Assembly (NCBI GenBank): GCA_023053685.1
Contig: JALIGW010000001.1
Location: 69,169,240-69,233,239 of the forward strand
Length of the DNA: 64,000 nucleotides
Direction: 5' to 3'
Origin: Diadophis punctatus similis
Lineage: Eukaryota > Chordata > Lepidosauria > Squamata > Dipsadidae
This document shows, piece after piece, positions 17,301-32,300 of this stretch; position 1 is the stretch's first letter, and each line of letters opens with the position of its first letter. A program made the position numbers and the translations under genes. The notes beneath the pieces were generated by a model. It did no database searches and was not told the origin of the DNA. It saw only the letters and a program-made list of their open reading frames with translations.

Positions 17301-20300
17301 TTTTTCTTTTTCTCCTATCAACTTCTAACCCCATCTCTTCTTACTAGGAAAATCTTCCATTTCCTTCTTGCAAAGGATATACAAGTTAACTTTCCAGTTA
17401 ATTTAATTAACCAATTCTACATTGACAGCTACTGAAAGCCACAAAATGTTATCTATATTACTATGATCTACCAAGCCCTGAAGATATCATAATAAATTGA
17501 TAAATAGTACTACATGTAAAATTAGAAGTTATGTTGTACAAAGAAAGCTATTCAGTGGTCACTGGAATAAAGGATAAAGTTGCTCTTAATCTCTATATTT
17601 AAATAACAAATTGTCAAAAAAGGGTTCATAAAGCAAGTTCTTTGATACCATATCTGTCATTAAAGAATATTGTGGTTGTTTTGCTGACCTCAGTAAGCAA
17701 TGCTGCTTTTTTGGCTACTCTCTAACAGCCAGTACAAAGGTCTTAATTCCTTGCTCACCTGAAGCAATACCTTTCCACTGTAAACACTCATGGGATACAT
17801 GGTACCAAATGTCATCAAAGCAATAGCTACTGCAGAAGCTGTATCAACTGCAAAATAATTACTGAAAGAGAAAAATATAACATTATAGACATTCCTGTTT
17901 TCCGTATCAAAATGCCTATTAAATATTATCATTCCATCCAACAGTACTTACTTAATTTCGATTAACATATATGTAATACAAAGAGCTAAAGCCCCAGCAA
18001 GATCAATCAAGATGAATGGATTCATACGTGGAAGAAAGATGCTACTCAGTCCAGGAATGATACCGCACAAGCTAAAAGTAATAATAAATAATATCAATTA
18101 GTGAAGAAAGCTAAGAGGCAGCACGCTCTTACTATCCATATGGCCGTAGCTCTTACAGTTGCTCTCTGAAATATACCAATGGGATAACTATGATACCAAA
18201 AACAAAACAAAACAAATAATAGAAATCTTTATCTGAAATTTTAGAATGCTATTAGAAGAGAAGACAATCTAGAGCTAAGTTTTTAAAAAACAGTTTGAAT
18301 CCATATAATCAAATTCAATTTCTCATCACTACAGGTGTATGTCAATGCATTTTTCCTGGCCACCAAGTGGTTTTTTCCATTGTCTTATTCCAGGATTTTC
18401 TTTTAGTACTCTGTATATAGTATTCACATATTAAAACAGTCTGATCTATTGGTCTATTGTTATTAATGTCTCACCAACTGCAATTAAGATATGTATTAAT
18501 CATTAAATCTGTAGCCAATTTATGTCAGGTTATCTAAAAGACAATCTTCACCCATACAATCCTATCTGAACATTAAGAATGTTTTAGGTTAGGTATACAT
18601 TTTATGTATTCTACATGTCTGTCTGCATATTTTAACAATTTTTATGAATATGTTGGATTGCAAGGATAGTCTTTTTCAAGAAACATTTATTAAGATAATT
18701 TGTGTATCCAAAGTTAGATTATCAGATAATAGGAACATGACTATAAGAAAATTCAATACTATTTGATTTTTACCATTTAAGACTTTCATATTAACTCATA
18801 AATGGGTGGGAAGAAACATGCCATCTTCCAACAAAAGAACAAAATTTAATCTTATATTCTTTTGGCAAACTCAATTATTTTCATATTCTTGTACTGTGAT
18901 TTTGATTATAACAATTTGTCAACCTTCTTTATATTCAACACAAATTATCTGGCCATTCCCCCAAAGGAAAAATAATCATAGTTTAAAAATAGAAACCAAC
19001 AGCCTTCTGTGAGAAAGTGATTATGAACAAAAAAAGACAGGAAGATTCCATTTCGATAGATCAAATTTCCACAGTATAACTCCCGAACAATATATATTTG
19101 GTGATGGCAACAAATGAAAAGAATGGCACCAGTGCCCACACCCAAGAACCTGGGCTGCTTATTTCATTGTCTATGTCTATGTCACAGCACAAAGTTGTTA
19201 AGAAACACAAATTTCCAGCTATTTTCAGGGAACTACAGGAATTTAGCATAAGAAAAAACTATTTTAAAAAAACCATGTTTGCTTTTTTTCTGAGTGTTTT
19301 AAATTTATTATTGCTTAAAGCCCATACTAGGAACTCTCTCTTTCAAAGACCAAGCTAATACCTAGAACAATTGGCTATACAAGCACATTAGGTTTCTAAA
19401 CTAATATTAAGTGCAAATGCAGATAGAGATGCTTTACCTTGTAAATACCATCTCTACTTAGGAATTCATTTTTACAAATGTTTTTTTTTTTTGGGACCAG
19501 CTGACATGCTTCAAAGTACCACCCTCTAGCGTCATATTCGCATCACAATGGCTTGAGAGCACCTATACGCATTCTTAGAAAATAAAAACAATGAGTAGCT
19601 TTAACCCAGATTTTCTTTAAAACTGAGAAAGACTTTGTTAAGGTAAGCTGGTAGTGGGAGAAAGTATCTAGGAGATAAAAGAGGTATGGATAACCTAAGT
19701 TACCACACCTTGAATTTGGAGGCATGGGGAGCCAACACTCCAATACTGGGGCAACCTGGAGTGAGCCATGTTGTATACATGGACTGAACCAGAATTTTGA
19801 TTTTTTTTTCTTGGCCTGTGGAAAAGCAGTTATTTTACCTGTGCTTTACACTGTAAGAGGCAGAAAAAAGAAGTTTGAAGCTACATAAAGTCCTACAGCA
19901 ATGTTTTTCAAACCTGGCAAGATGCTCAGTGAGGAATTCTGGGAGTTGATGTCCACACTTCTAAAAGTTGCCAAGTTTGAAAACAAGTGTCCTAAAGTTT
20001 CAGGATTATCATTTTTGAACTATGTCAAGGAACTACCTCATCATTCATCTACCCGATGGGTGCTTTAACAGTGGAACCATTTTGTTAATAAAAAAAAGTC
20101 TGTCCTGCCTACGGAGACCACCCCCACCACAATCTCAAAATTCAAAATACACCAGCCCAAAGAAGATAGCGCACTCTGCTTTAGAATGTCTTTCTAACTT
20201 ACCTCCTAGTGAGATCTGCAACATGTTCCTGAAGCCAACTTGTACTTGCAGCTGCAGAGAGACGTGCAATTGTTCATTAAGAGAGCAATCAAAATATCGT

Positions 20301-23300
20301 AAGTCTAATATAATTCTTCTCAAATCTGTATCAACTGTAGTGCAAAAGTTTATCTGAAAATTTTACTCCACTAATACATTATCTCCTCACCATCAAAAAA
20401 AAGCCAACAACCCTCTAAGTCAGAGGTCTTCAAACTTGGCAACTTCAAGACTTGAGGACTTCAACTCCCAGATTCTGGGAGTTGAAGTCCACAAGTCTTA
20501 AAGTTGCCAAGTTTGAAGACCTCTGCGTAGTGGAACCAAAGGATGAGCGCAGAACAATTGACTGCGAACAGGATGAGCGCAGTGGCTGCAAATAACCCGG
20601 CCACCTAGCGTTTCTGATAGTTCCTAGTTAGGAATGCTGCTGAGGACCCCTGCTCTAAGTATTCATTGACTTTTTTAAAAAAAATGTATTCCTGGAATGC
20701 TGGGTAAATGGAATTCCTTTTCTGATTATTGTTTTACTATAGCATATATTTAAAGGAAGTTTTACCTTTATAATCAGCCTAAGGGTAAGTTTAAATTAAA
20801 ATAAACAATATATTATTCTACTAATTGAAAGCACAATTTTATAATTATGGTCAAACTGCATTAAAAACAAAGACATAAATGGCTTTATTCAATTATAATG
20901 CCAGCATGGTTATTATGTTTTCAAAATACTATTATCCAGAATCACAAGAACAATTGAATAAGATTATTAGAACTTGAAGTCAAGATTATTTGCAAATATT
21001 ATTGCAAAACCAAGCTGCCACCCAAATCACACATTAGTTACATTACAATTAAATACAAGACCTGAATAATTTTCATAGTGCACCCTTAGGTCAGAAAGAA
21101 TTTGGGATGGGACATGAAAGGGCACATGAGGCTCCCTAAGAGTTCTACATAATTTTTTTCTTCTTCTAAAAAATTTGAATAAATTGCACTAAGGACTGAA
21201 AGATTAAACTGATTTGGGCAAAGAAAGCCAAAATTAGAGGTAGTCCTCGACCTACAACCATTCATTTAGCAACTGTTTAAAGTTACAACAGCACTGAAAA
21301 GTGACTTATGACTGATCCTTGCACTTAGGACCGTTGCAGCATCCCCAATGGTCACATGATCAAAATTCAGGTACTTGGCAACCAGCATAGATTCACAATG
21401 TTGCAGCATCCCGGCATCATGTGATCGCTACATGCCACCTTCCCAGCTGGCTTCTGAGAAGCAAATCCATGGGGGAAGCTGGGTTCACTTAACATTTGCA
21501 GTGATTTGCATAACAACCATGGCAGAAAAGGTGATAAAGTTGGCTGCGACTCACTTAGCAACTTCGATGCTTAACAAACTGAAATTGTGGTCATAAGTCA
21601 AGGAGTATCTTTACTTCCTCTTGTTGCATTTTCTCTCTCTCAGAATCAGCAGGCATTTGGGTACAGGGCTTGCAGGCCTGTCCATATCTTGCAACTCTCT
21701 AACATTTCAAATATGCAAATGTAGAAATCCAAAGTCATTTGCGTAGTTCAGCATAAACATAACCATGTTTTTTACATGAATCTAGATCATCTAGATAAGA
21801 GAGTTTCCAAAATCAAGATAATCAAAAGGGAAAACCCAGCAGTGCAGAGATCCCCAACCAGGGAGTTAGCACCCGCAATGCAGTTTGGGAACCTAAAAGC
21901 TGAAATTTTTCCTAATAGGAAATATTGTTACCCCTTTTCACATTTTCTAAGGTATTGAAAATGAGGATGCCTCTGTATACATCTAGTTTCTTCTTAGTCC
22001 TTCTGAGTATTATCAAAGATTTAAGGGATGGAAGTTGTGGGTTTGGTGACAACAACAAATAACATTTGGCTACTGATTAATATAATATCATTTTTTTAGC
22101 TTTTATTGAATTAAAATATATATTTTCTTTTCAAAGATTTTATTATGTACCTTCAGACACGTAAGCAAATGGTTTGTTCTTAACTGAAAGCATTGTAAAC
22201 AAGTTGAAAGTGAGGGCCACAAAGGTACCAACCAGCAATCGACCCCTAAAAAATATATATATATTTATCAATATAGCATATCATCAGGTACAAAGAACTG
22301 GTATGTTATTTATTCTTCATTACCATTAGGCTCCATTTAACTACAGTGGTTTTTTTTTTAAGTTTACTTGATTCCATTTAATTATATACAACTCTTATGT
22401 AAATAGAGAACTTATTAGCTGAGATATTTATTACATTTCTGTGCTGCTGTACAGGACTTTCAGAGGTTTTATGGGAATGCATGAGCCTTTAACAGAGAGA
22501 GATGCCCAAGCCCATGTCACCTGTTCTGTTGGGATTTTTAGTCTTTAACCTATCTTAATTTTTTATTGTTTTGTGCTATCTTTTTATTAAGCTGTAAGCC
22601 ATCTAGAATCGTTGAATGAGATGGGAGGCATATACAATAAATAAATCAATAACATCTATGAGCCCAGTTACAATCATAAAAACCCTGAAACTTACAAAAA
22701 CTATAGAACCCAAAAACTAGACCTCAAGTTTCAATAGCCCTTCAGAAGAGATAATTTTTCAAGTGTTTCTGGATGGCAGCCAAAGTTGGAGTCAACCTAC
22801 ATGACAGTGGGAGGCCATTCTAGAGTAGGTGACACTTTCGTGGAAAAGCAGCATCTTAGCCTTCTGCCCCGGCACAAAATGAGGAAGCACTTACTGATGG
22901 AATTCTTAAGACTAAACAAGCAAACCCCATTCTAGTGGGTGAACAAGAATGTAACTTAGTGCCAAGTCATAGAGGCCTTTCCATGTTAACATCAGTACTT
23001 TAAATTGCAACAACCACCTGATAGGAAGGCAATGCAAGGTCTGTAGCACAGATGTAATACAGTCCCATTGATGCAAATGTAAAATAGTACACAAGCCACT
23101 GCAATTTTGGCCAGCTGAAGCTTCCAAATTGTCTTTAAAGGCAACCCCACATCGAGTGTGTTGCAGTAATAAATAAATAAATGGGAACAAGGGCATGGAT
23201 CACTGTAGCAAGATTTTCTTGCCCCAGGTAGAGCTCCAAATGGCACGCTAGCTGAAGCTGGCCAAAGGTTCCACCATCTGTGGTTTCTACTCGTTGCTTA

Positions 23301-26300
23301 AGTAAGAGCTCAATTTGTGAGCCAGCCTTTCAAGGGAACTGATTCCTCATCAAGAGATATATACTGGAGCTTCCAGATGGACAAACAGTAACTCTGTCTT
23401 GCTAGGATTCAAATTTAGCAAGTTGTCTCCCATCCAAACCCTCACAACTTTCAGACAAATCTAAAATCTAAAACAAAAATTTTACATATCTTTTAGTAGC
23501 CATGGAACCCAAAACTATGATGAAATTACAGATAACAAGGGCTACAGGTGCATTAAATTTAAGCTTTTACTATTTAATATATATCAGACAAAGCCTTTTA
23601 AAAAGACTTCTGCCCAATTCATTGCATGTATGATTTAAAGTTATCTCTATATAAAATCCATTTGTATTAAACAAGTAACCCAGATCAACAAATTCAAGTG
23701 GATTTTTGCCACTGACCTAAAAGCCATGACAGCATTTCATTTTCGGTTTTCTGCTTTAACAGATAAAGTAATGTACTAATGGCCCTATTAATTATGCCAA
23801 CTTTATATACTTGTAATATTTATTATTATTTAATTTAAAATGCTTACGTATGAATCTCTGGTTGTTCAACAAATCGTTCAGCACTGAAAAGACACAATAA
23901 ATCTGTTAATCACATATATAGTCACATATATAGTCACATATAGTCACTTCATGCACCAGCAAGTCTATGAGGTTTACTGTGGATAAAACATCATACTATC
24001 CTTTGTAGCTGCTATTTTTTTTTAAAAAAAAATGTTCTAGCACTGGAAATACTATTATCTTCCACAATGATTAAATAATAAGCCCAAGGAGGGGGCATTC
24101 CTACCTTTCTTTAAGTATAAAAAGTGCTCCAAGTTGTGCAAGAACCGTAGAAGCAAATACTGCTAGGACTTCAAATCTCACAAATCTGCAGTTTGGGAAA
24201 TTAAGCATTTAAAAATCAGTGCAAATAATAAGACTATTAATCAGAAAGTATAATGCATTAATTGAGATGGGTACAAGAAGGTATGCTAGAAAATTAATAT
24301 GTGCTATTTACTTTTGCTATTATTTTCTTTTTATTAAAACATTTTAAATGTTACTGGCATGTTAAGGGAAGGCGAGATAAGATGGGCAGCTGAATAATTT
24401 CCATGTATTTTGGAATTATTCTGTTCTATTAAGTTCTATGTTTTAATTCATGCCAGCTAGCAATAAGGGTGTCATTGTTGGAGAGCACCACTCATGAACA
24501 GTTCTGATTTTACATGCAATTTTTTTAAAAAAAACCACAGGTTGGGCACCCTAAAGTTTGGATAGCTTAATTTTAGCTTTGTGGCAGATAGGATTATTTT
24601 ATGTTACTGAGGTTGATGAAAAGCTATGTATTATCTGCTATCTGTTCATAATAATTTGCAAAGGCTGAATAAGGGACAAAGTGTTAACTTAGGTTTAGCT
24701 CCTCTCTTGGGGACTTCACAAAGATGTCCTATAGCAGTGATGGCGAACCTTTTTTCCCTCGGGTGCCGAAAATGCGTGCGCGCGCGCTGTCACACATGTG
24801 TGAGTGCCCACACCCATAATTCAATGCCTGGGGAGGGTGAAAACGGCCTCTCCCGCCCCCGCAGAGGCCCTCTGGAGGCCGGAAATGGCCCATTTCCCGA
24901 CTTCCGGTGGGCCTGGTAGGCCCGTTTTTCACCCTCCCCAGGCTCCAGAGGCTTCCCTGGAGCCTGGGGAGGGCGAAAACACGCCCTCGGAGGCCCTCTG
25001 GAAACCTAAAATGCCCTCACAGAGCCTCCACACGAGCCAAAAATCAGCTGGCCGGCATGCACATGCATGCTGGAGTTGAGCTAGGGCAATGGCTCGCGTG
25101 CCAGCAGATATGGCTCCGCGTGCCACCTGTGGCATGCGTGCCATAGGTTCGCCATCACTGTCCTATAGTTATCTCAGCAACAGTATGGACATATTTCTTT
25201 TGTTTGTTGCAATTTGGTATTTATATTGTTGTTTTTATTCTTGCTATATTTTATAATGTAAATTTAATTCATATAAGTAGATTGGATAATACATTTGTAT
25301 GACAAGAGCAAGTTATAAAATCTTATATGAATGATAAAAGAAAATGGCTCTAAAAGAAGGAGATAGCCTATAGATACCAGTTTTACTATTCCTAATTGAA
25401 ACAAAGCCGTGCATATTACAGCTTCATTTAGCTACAGAGTTTTAACTCCAAGGCATCAGAGATTTCAAAAATACAGATTACATTAAACACATCTAGTGAG
25501 AGATGTAAAATGAAATTTCCATTCTTGCAAATTTAAAAATGCACTTTTCTCCTTATGTGACAAGAAAGATTTACTTCCATAAAGAGAGTAAAACTATATA
25601 AGGGCCCCAGAGTCTACATAAAACTGCATAGAGCCTGATCTGTTCTATCAATCACAGACTGGTGATTTCTGGGCTGGTAATATCATATTTAATCAAATGA
25701 ATATAATATGCATATTTCAAATTAGCACCCTTTAATTTCTTGGCCACAAATCAGTACAGTATTAATCATTACATATAATGCTCTTTTAATGTGCACATTA
25801 CAATTTTCTTGAATTTATAAAATCTCTTTATAAACAAAATTGATCTAATAAATTAATAACATGTTTATTTCATAGTAAAATTATATTTTCAAAAGACACA
25901 AAATATTAATTATCCAACTTACCCAAATGAATATGAGGAACTGGGCTTCTTCATCATCACCCAATAACTTATTAAGCATGTTATTAAGCTAAGTAAAAAA
26001 GGAAGCAAAAATTAAAATAAGAGAAATGTAGCTATTAAAAATTATATAAAAGAAATCCAGCATTTTAAAATTCAATTGTCATTTAACATATTGATGAATT
26101 GCCAATAATAAAATAAATCCTTAGTCTAACAGCCTGCTGAAGAGGAGGTCGGTATATAAAATATGAATCTTTATTTAATCCAAATTTATGTAATTTTCAT
26201 TTAAATATATAATTGTGTCATTATGTAAATGAAGTAGATCGATATAAATGATACAAATTGATGAAAACTGTCTAGACTATTTCAGAAACAATGGACATGG

Positions 26301-29300
26301 TACATTAAGTTCAAATGATGCCCTGACAAAAAATTGTCTCCTGTATCTAAAGTCCGCAAATTGAGTGCTTTCTTTCAGGTTGTGGCAGATTTTCTGTTCA
26401 ACTGTCTCCTTAAATCAATTAATACCCTATATATGTTTAGTCAGAATTAAATTCCATTGTGTTGACAGACTTACTTTTTTATAAGAGTACTGCAATCTCA
26501 GTTAATGTAGGGGAATATGGAGTTAATCTTGAAAAAGCAGGAGTGGTTATGTAAACACCAACTCAGTCCTGAGAAAGAGGAGGGGGTGAAAATGAAATTC
26601 AAGATCACCCCGCTTTGATTCTCTTTGGTATATGACAGACCAAAGAGAAACCTATTAGGCATACAAGATTCTGTTATTATACTTTACAGTAATATACCGG
26701 TAGTAGAGTTCTAGTGGTTTCTAGAACCAATAGATATCCAGTGGTTTCCTGACCTGGCCTACGTTAAGGGGCTGACAGGGATATTTAAAGGCTTGTCATT
26801 TATTTAAAAAGCAAATAATTTTACCACCAAATTGCATTGAAAACAAAAGTGGGATTAAAAACAAAATGTACTGCTGTCATAAGGGAACTTAAGCACACTT
26901 AAATTTCCTTTGATTGCAGACCTTTGAAAAAAGTCTATTTCTGTGCTGTATGTGACATTAGAAAACAATGGGATTTATTTTTATGGACGTATCTCCTATG
27001 TAATGAAAAGTCACTTAGGCTGCAATCCTATATCACATATCTGGCAAGTCAATCCACTTAATTTCATTTGATTTAATCTTAAATAGATAAAAATGGGACT
27101 TCATCTTACCTACTAAGAAAAACAGGATTTATTAGGGAAATATTAAAAGCTTTTTACCATAGCCCATGGATTTGGATAAAAGGATAATTTTTTCACAAGT
27201 GTTACAAAATTAACTGAGGATTTTAAAAAGGAAACATACCTGAAAAGATCAAAGATTGTTAGATAGGTATATGCAGTTAAAGCTGTGGAAAGAAAATGGC
27301 CATTTTATTGTCACATAAACAAATGATGAAAATAATTTAGTTAACCTGCCTGTAAGTAAATAAATGTACTGTTGTTTTAATAGAAAATTGTTGGGCTTTT
27401 ATGCAATTTCCTATGTAATAAATATGCATCTATCAAATAAATCACAAAGCTTGTCAAGGAAATTGTGTAAACCTCTGGGACTTTTTTTTTTTGTATGATG
27501 GCATCTGTCAGAGTTTGGAAGTTTTTTGTGAATTTTGTGTGGGAGTTTGCAGGTGTTATTGCGAATGGCATAATAGTGGATATTCAACAGAGGAGTCGGT
27601 GGATTTATTGCTAGGATTTCAGAAGTTTTGTATGTTCTGTGAGATGGAGGAGTGCAAAGTGAAGATTGAAGGAGTTAAGGAAAAGAAATAAAATATGTGA
27701 GTAGCAGATCTTCGCCCTTTGGAGATTCATTGGTTCTTGGTGAAGGGTAAATTGTTCCTTGCATAAGACGAAGGTGTCAAAGTGGTTATGCAAGTTACAT
27801 TGTTTGGCAGAGTCATAACTGTAAGGAGGTTCTTAAGACAACCCAAGGTCACTATTGTGGGAAACCTTAGCAACACAGCAGGCAGCAAGACAATTAAGGC
27901 AGGAAGCAGACTGTTACAAAATATATTCTTCAGAGCAGAAGAGCATATCTCTTACATTTCCACCCTTTAGATCAATGCCTAGAGCAGGAGTAGGAAAACA
28001 TTTGTCTACCAACTGTCACATTTCCTTTGAGTAATGTTCAATATTTTCAGTAGGTTTTTAACTATTTTAAGTTTTTAAATTCAGTTTTCAGGTTTTTAAC
28101 GTTCTATGTTTTTAATATTTTATTTGTATACTGCCCAGGGTTCCTCTATGAGGCAGATGAACAGTTTCTAAGTATGAAAATAAAGATCACATAACAGTGA
28201 GAGGAAGAGTCAGTATCAGTACCTCCAGACACACTCAAGATCATTAGTATAGAACTTCTCCCTCTGAAGACATAAAAACTGTGGTCTCAAGAAAATTGGG
28301 TATGACGATTTAAAATTATCCGTGTACCAGTGGTGGGTTCCTACCAGTGCGGTCCACTCTACCGCACCAGTATCGGCCGGCCAATTACGCAATTTGCATG
28401 CAACACCGGTCCGTCATCTTCACCGGTCTGTTGTGCATCGCCATCTTTTTTCAGAATTTTTGGGCTTTTTTTGCTTCCTGCGCATGCACGGAAGCCAAAT
28501 CTCACGAGGGGATGCGCACACAATTTCGGCAATTTTTTGCTTCCGCGCATGCACGGAAGCAAAATTGTGCGAGGGAGCACGCACGCATAGCGCACGCACA
28601 CAAAATGTGGCAATGCGCGCACCGCGTACCGGTAGCGAGGTAAGAGAGCAACCCGCCGCTGCCGTGTACTATGCAAATAAAAATGTAGAACAATCTTCAG
28701 TCATGAACATACAAAATATTAATCAAAGATATTACTGCCTCACACACTGCTACACCTATCTGTAGCCTCCTTCAATGTTTTATCCCCACCAAAACAAACA
28801 AGACATTGAGTTGGATGGATGTACCTAGGTATGTGATGGGAGTCATTATGTGGAGTTTTTCATATAGAAAGTGAAAATAAGAGTTTTAAAGCTGCAAATC
28901 AGTCTATATATCCTGAGTCTCCAGACAAAAAGCAATCACAAGGAACACTAAAGATCTATGCTGTATAACTTAAGAATGACATAGGCAGTTTAATATATAG
29001 GTTGTTGTTGTTCATTGGGAAGTTGTGTCCACCCATCGCGACCCCATGGACAACGTTCCTCCAGGCCTTCCTGTCCTCTACCATCCCCCGGAGTCCATTT
29101 AAGCTCACACCAACTGCTTCAGTGACTCCATCCAGCCACCTCATTCTTTGCTGTCCCCTTCTTCTTTTGCCCTCAATCGTTCCCAGCATTAGGCTCTTCT
29201 CCAGTGAGTCCTTCCTTCTCATTAGGTGGCCAAAGTATTTATATATATAGGTAGCCCTTGGTTAGTGATCCCTCATTCAGTGACTGTTCAAAGTTATGGA

Positions 29301-32300
29301 TTGTGCTGAACAAGTGGAGTTTATGACTGGTCCTCAAAGTTTCAACCATTCCAGTACCCCCGTTGTTATGTTATCGCAATCTGGAAGTTTGGCAACCAGT
29401 AATGGTTGCAGCTTCCCACAATTATGAGAACAGAGTTTGTGGGCCACCTGCACATCCTTCTGCATCCTCCAAGCCTCACTGCATTTGCGCCTTGCTTCTG
29501 TGGCCATTCATGCATCTTTCCCCATCCATCAGCAGCCACTTCCTTCTTGCCAACCTGTTTGCAAGCCATCTGGGAATTGCAATTTCCTGCCAGCTTTTAT
29601 ACTGACTGGTTGTTAGAAGCCAGCAGGATTTTGTGACAAGGTGCTCATTTAATGATCCATGATCCTGACTTAACAATGGCAACGGAGACTGCAGGGATTG
29701 CTGTCACTAAGCAATGCAGGCATAAATCACATTCCAGTTCCAAATTGCAGACATAATGCAAGGACTATCTGTACTTGCAATAGTTGTTTCAATTCTTAGA
29801 CATTTTAGCACAATGTCATCATAAAGCATGTGTATCCAACTAATAGAATTGTGGGCATAAATAAATGTAAGCAAAGTTTTACATTTAGTAGAATTAATTT
29901 TGAATCATCTTAATATACTTTCACAGTTTGAATAAAGAAATCATCAAGGGAGAAATAACAAGAATGACTTTAGGAACAGAAAAAAGTTTTAAAAATGCTA
30001 GCAATCAATGATGTTCACAAAATACAATTTTGTGTCAATATTAAACCACTTTTTAATATCTACAATCATCTCATTAAAAGAAGGATAACATACCTATGCT
30101 GTTTGTAGAACTACACCACATAAGCAGGAATGCAGTACATAATATATTTATTGCACCAAACAGCAAGATCTTCCATGACTGTAAATAACAACAGTTAAAA
30201 CAAGTTTAATAAAGTGGGTTTTATTGGGGGAAAAATCCCTATAATCTACAGATAAAATATTGAACATTCAGCTCAGGTTTCCCATCTCTTTGCTGAAGAA
30301 AGAATGCCGGAGCATAGTCTAGGATCAATGTATTCATAATTTTTCAAATAGTGATTTATTGACCAACAGGTAGTCCTCGGTTTATGACTATTGGAACCAG
30401 AATTTTTCTTGCTAAGCAAGGTGATTGTTAAGTGAGTTGTGCTCAATTTTACAACCTTTTTTGTCACAGTTAAAGGAATCACTACAGTTTAGTGAATCCA
30501 GCTTTGCCCATTGACTTGGATTGTTGGAAGCCTGCCAGGAAGGTCATAATTGGAAATCACATGACCTTAGGACACTACAACTGTGGTAAATACATGCCAG
30601 TTGCCAAGCACCCAAATTTTGATCTTGTGATCGTGTGGAGGCTGAGATGGTTGTAAATGCGAGGACTGGTCGTAAGTCACTTTTCTTAGTGCTGTTATAG
30701 CTTCAAACAATCATTAAACGAAGGACTACCTGTACAACTAAGTTCAACAGCTTTTTCTCTTCAGCATTACACAGAGTTCCTTGGCCCAGAATACTATTTG
30801 TTAATCAAACTCAATAAAAATAAATTGAATACATGTTGACAGCTGCACTATTAACAAGGAAAAGTAAAAAAGACACAGACTTAGATAAATTAATAGATAT
30901 AACAAATAGAAAAAGCTAAATCTCAGATATTCACAACTAATAAAGAAAATACTGACTGGAACATTTTCCCCATTTGTTTATTTGTCAGACTGACATTCTA
31001 CTTCTCATCAGCACATGACATTCAACAGGGCTAAAAGAAATAACTATAAAATATTATGTATCACAATGAAAACTCAATTAAATCATATTAGAAAATTCCA
31101 GAAAATAATAAGAATAAAATCTCAACATGGTTCCATCAGCCAAAAACCACTTCCATGTCAAAGGCTTGCTTATAAATATTAAGCATATTTCAATCTCTCT
31201 ATCCTACAATATTGCTCAATAATAACAGTATGTTAGATGCGTCTCATAACATAGAAGTTACAGTTATTATGCCATTTACAAGAATAAAAAAAGTTTAACA
31301 GTAACAAAGGAACAAATATAAGGAAAGTATAGGAGAGAAACTGGAACATGAAATAGGTTAAAAATGATTGAGGAACAAATCAGAGTCACTGATTTTGTAT
31401 ACATGTTTAAGACTCTTTTTAAAATAAGCATTTATGTATTAAATTATTTTCTTCCCAGTAAATGAAAACACTTACCCTTCGATCAGCAGCTACTGTTCTA
31501 AATTCCTGTGTTAACTTGCCCAGAAGAGACCGCTGTGATTTGCGAAACAAATATATTGTTCCCTACAAAAAAGATAGCAATAGTTGTTTACTAAATTTTC
31601 TATTTTTTTCTAACATTCCAAATCATGAACTTGATAATAAACATTATCTCCATGCTAGCTAACATTTAAAAAGCAACAAAACACTCACTGAAAGTAAATC
31701 CACTAATATATACAGTCTATATAAAATGTGTACCTTACCCCTGTTAAAATGCCAGGTTTTTGAGATGTAAAAAAAAGGCCAAGATAAATCACTTCAGAAT
31801 GTTTAATCTTTAATGTAAAATATAAGCTCTACAATTCCATTGAAAAACGAACTGAAATATTTTATGGAGGAAATAAAAATAATAGAATAATGTGGCTGCA
31901 TAACTGTGCATACCCTCTTATAAGTAGGGATATGGCTGTGTTCAGAATTAACCAATCACATTCAAACTGATGGTAAATAGTAGTCAGTACACACCTGTCA
32001 TCAATTAAAGTGACTTTGATCAAGCCCATATAAAGTTCAGCACTGCTAGTAGGATTTTTCTGCTATTTACTCAGTTGCCTCTTACAGCAAAAGCCTTGGT
32101 CTGTAAAGAGCTTACAAAGTATAAAGGGATCTCATTTCAGAAGAAGAATATAAAGTTACCCACCCCAAAAGCATTGGATATACCATGAAACACAATGAAG
32201 ACAGTCATTAACAAGTGGAAAAAATATAGCACAACAGTGACATTACCAAGAACTGGAGATACCTCCAAAATTGATGAAAAAACCAAGAAAACTGGTCTGA

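Noticed and set aside
24105..24176. Shorter version of SLC30A6 exon 6 using the AG at 24178-24177
   Set aside because: It would delete three residues of the conserved FGF.R.EVLAVF stretch. The CAG just upstream gives the full 81-bp exon in frame.
28322..28765. Several overlapping ORFs of 86-147 codons on both strands
   Set aside because: All fall within the CpG-rich hAT-type MITE (28328-28661), where stop codons are rare by composition. The same applies to ORFs at 24626-25146 and 57932-58453.
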